Assembly: GCF_013394775.1 (NCBI RefSeq)
Contig: NZ_JABXYT010000001.1
Coordinates: forward strand, 944,501 to 1,008,500
Direction of reading: 5' to 3'
Origin: Oribacterium sp. oral taxon 102
GTDB lineage: Bacteria; Bacillota; Clostridia; Lachnospirales; Lachnospiraceae
Length of the DNA: 64,000 nt
Translations under genes and position numbers: made by a program
Notes under the pieces: model-generated
Told to the model about the DNA's origin: nothing
The model's database searches: none
The model's input: the letters and a program-made list of their open reading frames with translations, nothing else
Part shown: piece by piece, positions 27,939 to 36,500 of the stretch
Layout: each line of letters begins with the position of its first letter
Numbering within the stretch: position 1 is the first letter of the stretch

Positions 27939-28125
27939 TAGATGATTCTCATAATGTGCATATAAATATAGGCACGTTTTAAAAATATTTGTGAAATATA
28001 TTCACAAACAGAGACTTGTCATGTACAATACAGTATGTTTAAATCGTGGATTTTGAGGATTTTGCATTGTTTCCACAGAAAGCATTCTGCTTTGCAAATT
28101 TGTATTCTATAGGATTTTTTGCATT

Positions 28126-28137
28126 CCTGTATACAGG
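28126..28137. promoter_or_regulatory. Candidate GntR operator in front of the regulator gene
   Basis: CCTGTATACAGG is a perfect 12-base palindrome about 60 bases before the regulator start. GTATAC-centred palindromes are common operators for FadR-type GntR proteins. A near-identical copy lies before dctP, which suggests control of both directions by one protein. The rest of 27840-28197 is AT-rich and non-coding. Confidence 0.6.
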
Positions 28138-28197
28138 ATTGCGAGAAGCGCCTCGGGAATATGAGATGCACTGCGCATTTGAAATGGAGGACTGACT

Positions 28198-28902
28198 ATG
28201 ACGAGATACCATTCAGATGAGATATACAAGATACTGGAGAATGAAATCGTTTCCCTTCAGATCATGCCGGCGGAGGTACTAAGTGAAAATACTCTGTGTG
28301 AGAGGTTCCAGGTCTCCCGCACGCTTGTCCGGAGCGCGCTGCAGCGTCTGGCGCTTGCAGGATTTGTCGAAATCACGCCGTATGTCGGCACCAGGGTTAC
28401 CGCCATCGAGCTGGAAGCGGTTTACCAGTTCATCTATCTCCGTATTTCGGCAGAGGTTTGTGTCCTGAGGGACTTCATGCGAAGTGCTACGCCGCCGCAG
28501 ATCGAGGAGCTTCGTTTCTATAAGGATAAATTCGCGCAGGCTGTCCGGGAGGTCGGGGATCTGACTCTGCTGGATGCCGAAAAAACAGACTCGCTGCTCG
28601 CCTGCGATCTGGAGTTCCATCATTGCTATTTCCGTTTTACCGACAAGGAAATGGTCTGGAAATTCCTGACGCGGCCTCATCCGGACTATTCCAGATTTAT
28701 CCGTCTGGATATGCTGGGCGGAAAGAATATACCGGATGTCCTTTCAGAGCATCAGGCGCTTATGGACATTATCGACAGCAGAGATCCGGCGGGGGTAGAG
28801 GAAAGGATTTCCGAGCATCTTTATGGTGGTACCCGCAGGCTCGCTCCGAGGCTCCTATCGAAGGAATTTCAGGCTTATATAAGAAGCGCTGTCGGGAAGT
28901 AG
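28198..28902 (+). CDS. FadR/FCD-type GntR transcription regulator
   Basis: A 234-residue GntR-family regulator. The N-terminal winged helix has LSENTLCERFQVSRTLVRSALQRL (about 24-47), followed by a wing ending in TPYVGTRVT. The C-terminal FCD domain is all-helical and has metal-ligand candidates in CDLEFHHCYF, SEHQALMDII and ISEHLYGG. Such domains usually bind an organic acid, and the divergent neighbour is a TRAP operon. The likely role is substrate-responsive control of dctPQM and of itself, supported by matching palindromes in front of both genes. Confidence 0.92.
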   Translation: MTRYHSDEIYKILENEIVSLQIMPAEVLSENTLCERFQVSRTLVRSALQRLALAGFVEITPYVGTRVTAIELEAVYQFIYLRISAEVCVLRDFMRSATPPQIEELRFYKDKFAQAVREVGDLTLLDAEKTDSLLACDLEFHHCYFRFTDKEMVWKFLTRPHPDYSRFIRLDMLGGKNIPDVLSEHQALMDIIDSRDPAGVEERISEHLYGGTRRLAPRLLSKEFQAYIRSAVGK

Positions 28903-29027
28903 CAGACAGCAGTCCGGCAGCAGCCTGCTTTATTCCGTCCGCGTCTTTTCTGTGTCGAAGCATGGATCGCACACTGCACAATAAAATGCTATTGAAAAAA
29001 ATATTTTTGTGCATAAAAAGATAAATC

Positions 29028-29056
29028 TTGTTTGAAAAACATCATTATGATAGAAT
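29028..29056 (+). promoter_or_regulatory. Promoter of the alcohol dehydrogenase gene
   Basis: TTGTTT at 29028-29033 and TAGAAT at 29051-29056 with a 17-base spacer, about 55 bases before the start codon. Confidence 0.6.
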
Positions 29057-29111
29057 TTGACCATAAATATCAGTCAGATTATCTTTTTATTTAAGCACAG
29101 GAGGTGTTTTT

Positions 29112-30173
29112 ATGAAGGGCTATGCAATGCTGAAGATCGGCGAGTCCGGCTGGATCGAAAAGGAGCGTCCGAAGTGCGGACCGATGGATGCTATCCTTGC
29201 TCCGTTGGCTGTGGCGATCTGTACCTCGGATGTACATACGCTTTGGGAGGGCGCGATCGGCGAGCGCCATAACATGATTCTTGGACATGAGTGCTCTGCA
29301 GAGGTTGTAGAGGTCGGCGAGTGTGTGAAGGACTTCAAGCCGGGCGACCGCGTGCTGGTTCCTGCGATCACACCGGACTGGAACTCTCTGGAGGCGCAGG
29401 CGGGCTACTCCATGCACTCCGGCGGTATGCTGGCAGGCTGGAAGTTCTCCAACTTTAAGGACGGCGTTTTCTCCGAGTATTTCCATGTCAATGACGCGGA
29501 CGGCAATCTGGCGAAGATGCCGGAGGGTATGGATCCCGTAGATGCCTGCATTCTCTCCGACATGGTACCGACCGGCTTCCATGGCGTGGAGCTTGCCGAT
29601 GTACAGTTCGGCGACAGTGTGCTGGTAGTGGGTATCGGACCGGTAGGGCTGATGTCCGTAGCGGGTGCGGCGCTCCGCGGTGCGAGCCGCATCATCGCGG
29701 TGGGAACCAGACCCGTCTGCATAGAGGCTGCGAAGGGCTATGGGGCAACCGACTTCATCAGCTATAAGAACGGCCCGATCGAGGAGCAGGTGCTCGCGCT
29801 GACCGGCGGCAAGGGTGTGGATAAGGCTGTCATCGCCGGGGGCAGCGTGGAGACCTTCGCACCTGTGGTGAAGTGCCTGAAGGCGGGCGGAAAGATCGGA
29901 AACGTAAATTACCTCGGCAACGGCACCAGCATCGAGATCCCGAGAATCGAATGGGGCGTAGGCATGGGGCACAAGCAGATCAACGGCGGTCTGATGCCGG
30001 GCGGACGTCTCCGCATGGAGAAGCTGAGCTCTCTGGTATCCGCTGGCAAGCTGGATCTGCATCCTGAGGTGACGCATGTGTTTGACGGCTGGGATTATCT
30101 GGAGGAGGCGCTCTTCCTGATGAAGGACAAGCCGGCAGACCTGATCAAGCCGGTTGTTCGCATCCGCAAGTAA
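29112..30173 (+). CDS. NADP-type zinc secondary alcohol dehydrogenase
   Basis: This medium-chain dehydrogenase of 353 residues closely follows the clostridial and Thermoanaerobacter secondary (isopropanol) alcohol dehydrogenases, which interconvert ketones and secondary alcohols. The catalytic zinc ligands are in place at Cys37, His59 and Asp150, with Glu60 beside them. The nucleotide fold shows GIGPVGL at 174-180. NADP(H) preference is suggested by Gly198-Thr199-Arg200 and Tyr218; characterised relatives have Ser at 199. The GGAGGTG ribosome site precedes ATG 29112. It stands alone, with a terminator after it, so it is probably a monocistronic fermentative enzyme. Confidence 0.93.
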   Translation: MKGYAMLKIGESGWIEKERPKCGPMDAILAPLAVAICTSDVHTLWEGAIGERHNMILGHECSAEVVEVGECVKDFKPGDRVLVPAITPDWNSLEAQAGYSMHSGGMLAGWKFSNFKDGVFSEYFHVNDADGNLAKMPEGMDPVDACILSDMVPTGFHGVELADVQFGDSVLVVGIGPVGLMSVAGAALRGASRIIAVGTRPVCIEAAKGYGATDFISYKNGPIEEQVLALTGGKGVDKAVIAGGSVETFAPVVKCLKAGGKIGNVNYLGNGTSIEIPRIEWGVGMGHKQINGGLMPGGRLRMEKLSSLVSAGKLDLHPEVTHVFDGWDYLEEALFLMKDKPADLIKPVVRIRK

Positions 30174-30205
30174 TCTATGTATAAAGGATAGGATAAGGAA
30201 GTGAG

Positions 30206-30253
30206 GCTCTCCTCGGAGAATCTGCCTTGGCAGGTTTTCTGAGGGGAGCTTTT
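30206..30253 (+). terminator. Terminator after the alcohol dehydrogenase gene
   Basis: GCTCTCCTCGGAGAATCTGCC pairs with wobble and bulges against GGCAGGTTTTCTGAGGGGAGC around a TT turn, followed by TTTT. It ends just before the CobW gene. Confidence 0.75.
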
Positions 30254-30265
30254 CTGGGAGAAAAT

Positions 30266-31252
30266 ATGAAAATACTGGTGATTTCGGGCTTTCTCGGGGC
30301 AGGGAAAACGACCTTTATCAAGCAACTGTGCCGGAAGTGCGGCAGGAATATCGCGGTAATGGAAAATGAGTACGGTGAGGTAGGGATCGACAAGACGCTG
30401 CTCTTGCAGGACGGCGGCGTGAATATCTGGGAGCTGACGGAGGGCTGCATCTGCTGTTCGGTAAAGTCGGATTTCGCCAGCTCCATCCTGACGATCGCGA
30501 ACAGCCTCGATCCGGAATATCTGATCGTAGAGCCCACCGGCGTGGGAAAGCTCTCCCGCGTTCTGGAGAATATCCGTATGATTATGTATGAGAGGATACA
30601 GCTGCTGGAGCCGGTGACGATCTTGGATCCGGGGAGCTTCCGGCACTATCTGGAGCGGTATGGGGAGATCTATGCGGATCAGATCTATGCGGCGAAGCGT
30701 ATCCTGCTGTCGAAGGGGGATCTGGGCGTACCGGCGGATATCGGCAGCGTGCTGGAGGAGCTCCGACGCATGAATCCGGAGGCAGAGCTCGAGACGGAGC
30801 ACTACAGCAGAAAGCCGGACAACTGGTGGCAGGCGCTGCTGCAGGCGGAGTCCGGCGCTGCGGAGAGAGAGGCGGCAGGGGACGGGATCCGTCTGTATCG
30901 GAAAGAGGAGGAGCCGGAGCTGGAAAACATCAGCTTTACGGAGGCTTTCCTTTCCGGCCCCGAGCAGCTGCCGCTCTTTCTGGAGGAGCTGGTGCGCGGC
31001 GCGTATGGGGAGATCATTCGGGCGAAGGGCTTCATCCGCTGCGGCGCTGCGGCGCTTCGCTTCGATGTGGCCGACCGGCGATACAGTATTACCGGCGGGG
31101 AGGAAATGGCGAAGCCGTGCTGCGTCTTCATTGGCAGCGGAATCCGCCGGAACGCACTCAGGGAGCTGCTGTTTCCCGGCATTCGGCCGGAGGGGGAAAA
31201 ACGGCCGAGCATCCGGATCGGTTATCCGGGAGGGAGAACGCCACCGTTGTAA
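30266..31252 (+). CDS. CobW/G3E-family GTPase
   Basis: A G3E GTPase of the CobW/COG0523 group, members of which act as metallochaperones for zinc or cobalt. The P-loop is GFLGAGKTT (8-16), followed by MENEYGEVGID and the metal-binding CxCC at Cys61-Cys63-Cys64 in ELTEGCICC. Then come EPTGVGK and SKGD in place of NKxD. The C-terminal domain is shortened, and the last residues (GYPGGRTPPL) look like out-of-frame read-through into a broken thioredoxin-like gene. The ATG at 30266 after GGGAGAA gives the normal start. Metal identity is not determined. Confidence 0.9.
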   Translation: MKILVISGFLGAGKTTFIKQLCRKCGRNIAVMENEYGEVGIDKTLLLQDGGVNIWELTEGCICCSVKSDFASSILTIANSLDPEYLIVEPTGVGKLSRVLENIRMIMYERIQLLEPVTILDPGSFRHYLERYGEIYADQIYAAKRILLSKGDLGVPADIGSVLEELRRMNPEAELETEHYSRKPDNWWQALLQAESGAAEREAAGDGIRLYRKEEEPELENISFTEAFLSGPEQLPLFLEELVRGAYGEIIRAKGFIRCGAAALRFDVADRRYSITGGEEMAKPCCVFIGSGIRRNALRELLFPGIRPEGEKRPSIRIGYPGGRTPPL

Positions 31253-31410
31253 ACATCTGGTTTACCGGCTGCGGGGCATGCATACGGGAGATGCAGAGTC
31301 TGGAGGAAATTTCACAGGAGCTGGGGAAAAGGGCGGCAGCGTGCTGGGAATCTGTGTGGACGTCATCGTTTCGAAGGAATCGGAGACCATGCAGACGGCG
31401 GCAGAATGAA
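31234..31410 (+). pseudogene. Frameshifted thioredoxin/TlpA-like fragment
   Basis: In one frame 31234-31330 reads ENATVVNIWFTGCGACIREM followed by QSLEEISQELG. This is the start of a TlpA/ResA-type thioredoxin fold with a CxxC motif (CGAC). The continuation GGSVLGICVDVIVSKESETM appears in the next frame, so a frameshift lies near the G/A-rich run at 31320-31333. No start codon or full-length domain remains. It overlaps the end of the CobW gene and was probably once a membrane-attached thiol-disulfide protein. A sequencing error is possible but would still leave a truncated protein. Confidence 0.7.
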
Positions 31411-31538
31411 CACAGCGGGAAGACTTGCAAGCTCTGCTGAATCTCAGTATAATCGCTATCGGAAGAGAACGGGGGCGGCTCCGGCGTGAGGACTGCGCGG
31501 GAGCGATGCTTCAGCCTCATTTTCAGAATAGGAGAAAA

Positions 31539-32090
31539 ATGAAAAAGAGCATCAAAAAAGGAATATATACAGGGCTGCTGGGTCTCCTTTTGTGTGCAGG
31601 GCTTTCCGCCTGTCGGCAGGCACAGGGGGAGGCTCGGACAGAGCGTGCAGCGGAGAGCGCCGCTTCGGGAGAGAGAACAGCAGAGATGGGAAAGGACACG
31701 GAGAGCACGGCGGAAGAGAAGGCGCAGACGGAGGCCGCGGGGGAACCGCTGGATCTCACCGCTCTCAGCAGTACGATGGTGTATTCCGAGGTCTACAATA
31801 TGGTGATGAGCCCGGAGCGCTATATCGGGAGAGAGGTCACGATGGAGGGCGAGTTCTCCGCCTTTTTTAACCAGCGAACAGGGAAGACCTACTTCGCCTG
31901 CATCATTTCCGATGCGACTGCCTGCTGTGCGCAGGGGATCGAGTTCTGCCTCAGGGAGGAGCGGATCTATCCTGATGACTATCCCGCGATTGGGGAGAAG
32001 ATCAGGGTCACGGGCATCTTCGAAATCTATGAGGAGGAGGGGAAGAAATACTGCCGGCTTCGGGATGCGGAGATGGCAGACGGCGTATGA
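31539..32090 (+). CDS. Lipoprotein with OB-like domain and Cys-Cys motif
   Basis: A predicted lipoprotein of 183 residues. The signal peptide ends in GLSAC (Cys25), followed by an Ala/Glu/Thr-rich linker to about residue 75. The folded domain reads YSEVYNMVMSPERYIGREVT, then FACIISDATACCAQGIEFCL and DDYPAIGEKIRVTGIFEIY. This resembles the C-terminal domain of the YcgQ/TIGR03943 proteins found beside CobW GTPases, including their paired cysteines. A role in metal handling with the upstream GTPase is plausible but not shown. The ATG at 31539 after AGGAGAAAA was chosen over upstream in-frame codons. Confidence 0.75.
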   Translation: MKKSIKKGIYTGLLGLLLCAGLSACRQAQGEARTERAAESAASGERTAEMGKDTESTAEEKAQTEAAGEPLDLTALSSTMVYSEVYNMVMSPERYIGREVTMEGEFSAFFNQRTGKTYFACIISDATACCAQGIEFCLREERIYPDDYPAIGEKIRVTGIFEIYEEEGKKYCRLRDAEMADGV

Positions 32091-32184
32091 CAGACAGGAT
32101 ACGCGGCACGCTGATTTCAGGAGGGGATGCACCGGATATCATACCCGGGGACGGGCGGGAAGCGGCACGGCAGGGAGGCGAAGC

Positions 32185-33102
32185 ATGGCAAATGTGATTG
32201 CGGTGATATGGGATTTTGACAAAACGCTGGTAGACGGCTATATGCAGGATCCGATCTTTACGGACTATCAGGTCGATGCCTCCGCGTTCTGGAAGGAGGT
32301 ACAGGCGCTTCCGGCATTCTATCAGAGAGAACAGGGCGTTCGGGTCAATCAGGATACCATCTATCTGAACCAGTTCCTGAAGGGCGCGAAGAGGGGAGGA
32401 AGATTTGAAGGGCTGAACAATGCGAAGCTCGCCGAGTACGGGAAACGCATGAACTTCTACCGCGGCGTGCCGGAGATCTTCAGCCTGACGAAGCAGATGA
32501 TCGAGGAGGACAGCACCTTCAAGGAGTACGATATCCGGGTGGAGCACTATATCGTGAGCACCGGCTTCAAGGCGGTTATCGCCGGTTCCTCCGTGCGGGA
32601 GCATGTCGAGGCGATCTGGGGCTGTGAGCTGATCGAGCAGGAGACGGAGGACGGAGAGCGGATCATTTCGGAGATCGGCTATACGATCGACAATACCACG
32701 AAGACCCGTGCGATTTTCGAGATCAACAAGGGGATCCCGCAGTATCCGGAAATTGATGTGAATGCCCGCATGGATGAGGAGGTTCGCAGAGTCCGCTTCG
32801 AGAATATGATCTATATCGCGGACGGGCCGAGCGATATCCCTGCCTTTTCGTTAATTCAGAAGGGCGGCGGCTCTACCTTCGCGATCTACCCCGCGCGGGA
32901 TGAGAAGGCGTTCCGACAGGTCGAGCAGCTCCGGAGAGACGGGCGGATCGATATGTACGCAGAGGCGGACTATTCCGAGGGAACCGCGGCGTATATGTGG
33001 ATCAGCAATACGATCAAGGATCGTGCCCGGAGGATCTGTGAGCGGGAGCGGAATAAATTTTCGGATGCCGTCTCCGGCGTGCCGCGCCATTTGACGGACT
33101 GA
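32185..33102 (+). CDS. HAD-superfamily hydrolase
   Basis: A 305-residue haloacid dehalogenase-like phosphatase. Motif I is WDFDKTLVDG with nucleophile Asp10 and acid/base Asp12, motif II is the Ser of YIVSTGFKAV, and motif IV is IADGPSDIPAF. The large insertion between motif I and II suggests a cap domain. It may dephosphorylate a small metabolite; no specific substrate can be named. The ATG at 32185 follows GGGAGG; the frame is open far upstream in low-quality sequence. Confidence 0.85.
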   Translation: MANVIAVIWDFDKTLVDGYMQDPIFTDYQVDASAFWKEVQALPAFYQREQGVRVNQDTIYLNQFLKGAKRGGRFEGLNNAKLAEYGKRMNFYRGVPEIFSLTKQMIEEDSTFKEYDIRVEHYIVSTGFKAVIAGSSVREHVEAIWGCELIEQETEDGERIISEIGYTIDNTTKTRAIFEINKGIPQYPEIDVNARMDEEVRRVRFENMIYIADGPSDIPAFSLIQKGGGSTFAIYPARDEKAFRQVEQLRRDGRIDMYAEADYSEGTAAYMWISNTIKDRARRICERERNKFSDAVSGVPRHLTD

Positions 33103-33288
33103 GCTCTGTCTTAGGGAGGTCCTGATTTCTCCATGCCGAAATTTTCGGCTGTGCCGATCGTATAAGTCCTGCGCGTCATTCCGCTGCTTTGCAGCTTTCG
33201 TGCCGCTAACAGAGAAGCAACCGCAAACGATTGCTCTGAACCGCTCAAAGCCGTGTGGCTCCCCCGATCAGAGATCGGGGGGGGCAGG
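33103..33288. repeat. Inverted copy of the GGACTTATA repeat plus a MITE-shared module
   Basis: Read on the minus strand, 33130-33195 gives GCTGCAAAGCAGC, GCGCAGGACTTATA and CGATCGGCACAGCCGA, closing with TCGGCATGG. This is the same block as at 26639 and 63698. Further along, 33208-33275 in reverse resembles 47937-47993 inside the MITE-like element (GATCGGGGGAGCCA followed by GCAATCG...TTGCG). No coding frame is supported. Confidence 0.6.
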
Positions 33289-33427
33289 CAGGTATTTGCA
33301 AATCGCGCTGCTCACCATGTTCGCATCGCTTTTTGCGCATACCTGTTGTCCCGTCCGATAAATATGTGTCTGCCCGTGCAAGCACGGCATCCACATATTT
33401 GCCGTCCGGGGGACTTATACAGTAAAA
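33289..33427 (+). repeat. About 140-base structured dispersed repeat
   Basis: This stretch aligns over its length with the reverse complement of 54289-54424: CAGGTATTTGCAAATCGC, then CTGTTGTCCCGTC, then a hairpin, then GGGGGACTTATACAGTAAAA. In this copy the hairpin stem is AAATATGTG/CACATATTT. In the other copy the same position is filled by CCGAATG/CATTCGG, so pairing is kept while the bases change. Confidence 0.7.
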
Positions 33428-33465
33428 TGAGAAGTATTTTTATATTTTTTTAAGAAAAGCCTCTC

Positions 33466-33494
33466 TTGAAGCAATTTCCCGACTGTGCTAAAGT
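33466..33494 (+). promoter_or_regulatory. Promoter of the activase-like gene
   Basis: TTGAAG at 33466-33471 and TAAAGT at 33489-33494 with a 17-base spacer, about 65 bases before the start codon. Confidence 0.55.
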
Positions 33495-33564
33495 TACCAA
33501 TTAGTTCTCTCGCCGACGGGCGGCAGAGTGCTATGGAATGTGAGAAGAGCAGGAAGGGCAGCAT

Positions 33565-36500
33565 ATGAATCACAGCTACAGATTAGGAATCGATATCGGC
33601 TCAACGACGGTAAAAATCGCCATTCTGGATCGGGAACAGCAGATTCGTTTCTCTGATTATCGGAGGCATTTTGCAAATATTCAGGAGACGCTCGCAGACC
33701 TTCTGACCGAGGCAAGGGAGAAGCTGGGAGAGATCTCCCTTGCGCCTGTGATTACCGGCTCCGGCGGACTGACGCTCTCAAAGCATATGGAGGCGTTCTT
33801 CTGTCAGGAGGTTGTCGCTGTGGCGACAGCGCTCAAGGCGTATCGACCAGATACGGATGTTGCCATCGAGCTCGGCGGCGAGGATGCGAAGATTATATAT
33901 TTTAAAGGCGGTATCGACCAGCGGATGAACGGAATCTGTGCAGGCGGTACCGGTTCTTTTATTGACCAGATGGCATCCCTTCTGGATACCGATGCCGCAG
34001 GGCTTAACGAGCTGGCGAAGGGCTATCAGATGATTTATCCGATCGCGGCGCGCTGCGGCGTATTCGCGAAGACGGACATTCAGCCTCTGATCAATGAGGG
34101 GGCGGCGCGGGAGGATCTCGCGGCATCCATCTTTCAGGCGGTCGTCAACCAGACGATCTCGGGACTGGCGCAGGGGAAGCCGATCCGCGGGCATGTCGCC
34201 TTTCTCGGCGGTCCGCTGCATTTCATGCCGGAGCTCCGGCATGCCTTCATTCGCACGCTGAACCTGCAGGGGGAGGAGATCATCGAGCCGGAGAACTCGC
34301 ATCTCTTCGCGGCGATCGGCTCCGCTCTGAACTGTCCGCCGGCGCAGCCGGAGACGGGGATTACCGCGCTCATCCGGAGGCTTCGGAACGGGATACGGAT
34401 GAGTATGGAGCTGAAGCGTATGGCACCGCTCTTCCGGAACGAGGAGGAGTATGCGGCATTTCACGCCCGCCATGAGAGGGCGAGGGTGAGAACCGGGAAG
34501 CTCGAGAGCTATCATGGCAATGTCTACCTCGGCATCGACGCCGGCTCCACGACGACGAAGCTTGCCCTCGTATCCGAGGATGGGGAGCTGCTCTACAAGT
34601 TCTATTCGGGGAATGACGGCTCGCCGATCGCGACGGCGATTCGATCCGTGAAGGAGATCCGGGCGCTTCTGCCGGAGGACGCACACATTGTCTACTCCTG
34701 CTCGACCGGCTACGGAGAGGCGCTCCTGAAATCCGCCTTTCAGATGGATGAGGGCGAGGTGGAGACGATCGCGCACTACTATGCGGCATCCTTCTTCGAG
34801 CCGGAGGTGGACTGCATTCTCGATATCGGCGGACAGGACATGAAGTGCATCCGCATCAAGGATGGAACCGTCGATTCGGTGCAGCTGAATGAGGCCTGCT
34901 CCGCAGGCTGCGGCTCTTTTCTCGAGACCTTTGCGAAATCGCTGGACTTCACTGTCATTGACTTCGCGAGGGAGGCACTGTTTGCGGAGAATCCGACCGA
35001 TCTCGGTTCCCGCTGTACCGTGTTTATGAATTCCAATGTGAAGCAGGCGCAGAAGGAGGGAGCGAGTGTCGCGGATATTTCTTCCGGGCTTGCCTATTCC
35101 GTGATCAAAAATGCGTTGTTCAAGGTCATCAAGGTGACTGACGCGAAGGAGCTCGGCAGGCATATCGTCGTGCAGGGCGGTACCTTTTACAATGACGCCG
35201 TGCTTCGCGCCTTTGAGACGATCCTCGGACAGGAGGTCGTGCGGCCGGATATCGCCGGCATCATGGGCGCCTTCGGCGCAGCGCTCATTGCTCGGGAGCG
35301 CTATCATCTCGAGAATGAGAAGCTGAAGAAGCGGAGACCCACAGAGGAGGCGGGGAAGCCGCTGACTGCCTACGGCAGGGTACAGAGCTCCATGCTTTCT
35401 CTGGACAAGATCATTGCGCTGCAGTACACGACGAGGATGACACGCTGCAAGGGCTGCAACAATTCCTGCGTGCTGACGGTGAATCAGTTTGGGGCGGGGA
35501 GGAGCTTCATTTCCGGAAACCGCTGCGAGAAGGGACTTGGCAGGGCGAAGACGAAGAGTGAGATTCCGAATCTTTTCGCGTACAAGCTGAAACGGATGTT
35601 CGACTATGAGCCGCTCCCTGCCGACCTCGCGGTGCGCGGGGAGATCGGTATTCCGAGAGCATTGAATATGTATGAGAATTATCCGTTCTGGGCGACCTTC
35701 TTTCGGGAGCTTGGGTTCCGTACCGTGCTCTCGCCTGCCTCGACCCGCAGGCTCTACGAGCTCGGGATCGAGTCTATCCCCTCCGAGTCGGAGTGCTATC
35801 CGGCAAAGATCGTGCATGGGCATATTGAGTGGCTGATTCGAAAGGGTGTGAAGACCATTTTCTATCCCTGCGTGCCCTACGAGCGCAATGAGAGCCCGGA
35901 GGCGGGAAATCACTATAACTGCCCGATGGTTACCTCCTATGCGGAGAATATTAAGAACAATATGGAGTCGCTGGGCCTGAACAGCATTTTCTTTATGAAG
36001 CCCTTCGTGGCGTTTACGAATGAAAAGATCCTGACGGATCAGCTCGTTCGGAGCTTCCTGCATCCGCAGAATATCGAGGAGATCGTGCGGCCGGAGGGGG
36101 AGCTGACGAAGGAGCGGATCGGCGAACAGTTCCGGCGGTGGAATTTCACGGAGGAGGAGCTTCGAGGCGCGGCGCATGAGGCGTGGAAGGAGCTTTTGCA
36201 GGCGCGGCGCGATATGGAGAAGAAGGGCGAGGAGACGCTCCGCTGGATGGAGCAGACCGGACACCGCGGGATCGTGCTGGCGGGGCGTCCCTACCATGTG
36301 GATCCGGAAATCAACCACGGCATCCCGGAGCTGATTACTTCCTTTGATTTTGCTGTCCTGACGGAGGACGCTGTCTCTCATCTCGGAGAGGTGGAGCGGC
36401 CGCTGATCGTCACCGACCAGTGGATGTATCATACCCGTCTCTACCGTGCAGCGAGCTTCGTGAAGACGAGAGAGGATCTCGATTTCATCCAGCTCAATTC

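Noticed and set aside
31912..32184. N-terminal extension of the HAD hydrolase
   Set aside because: Arg/Gly/Ser-rich translation is an out-of-frame shadow of the lipoprotein gene; the true start has GGGAGG at 32185.
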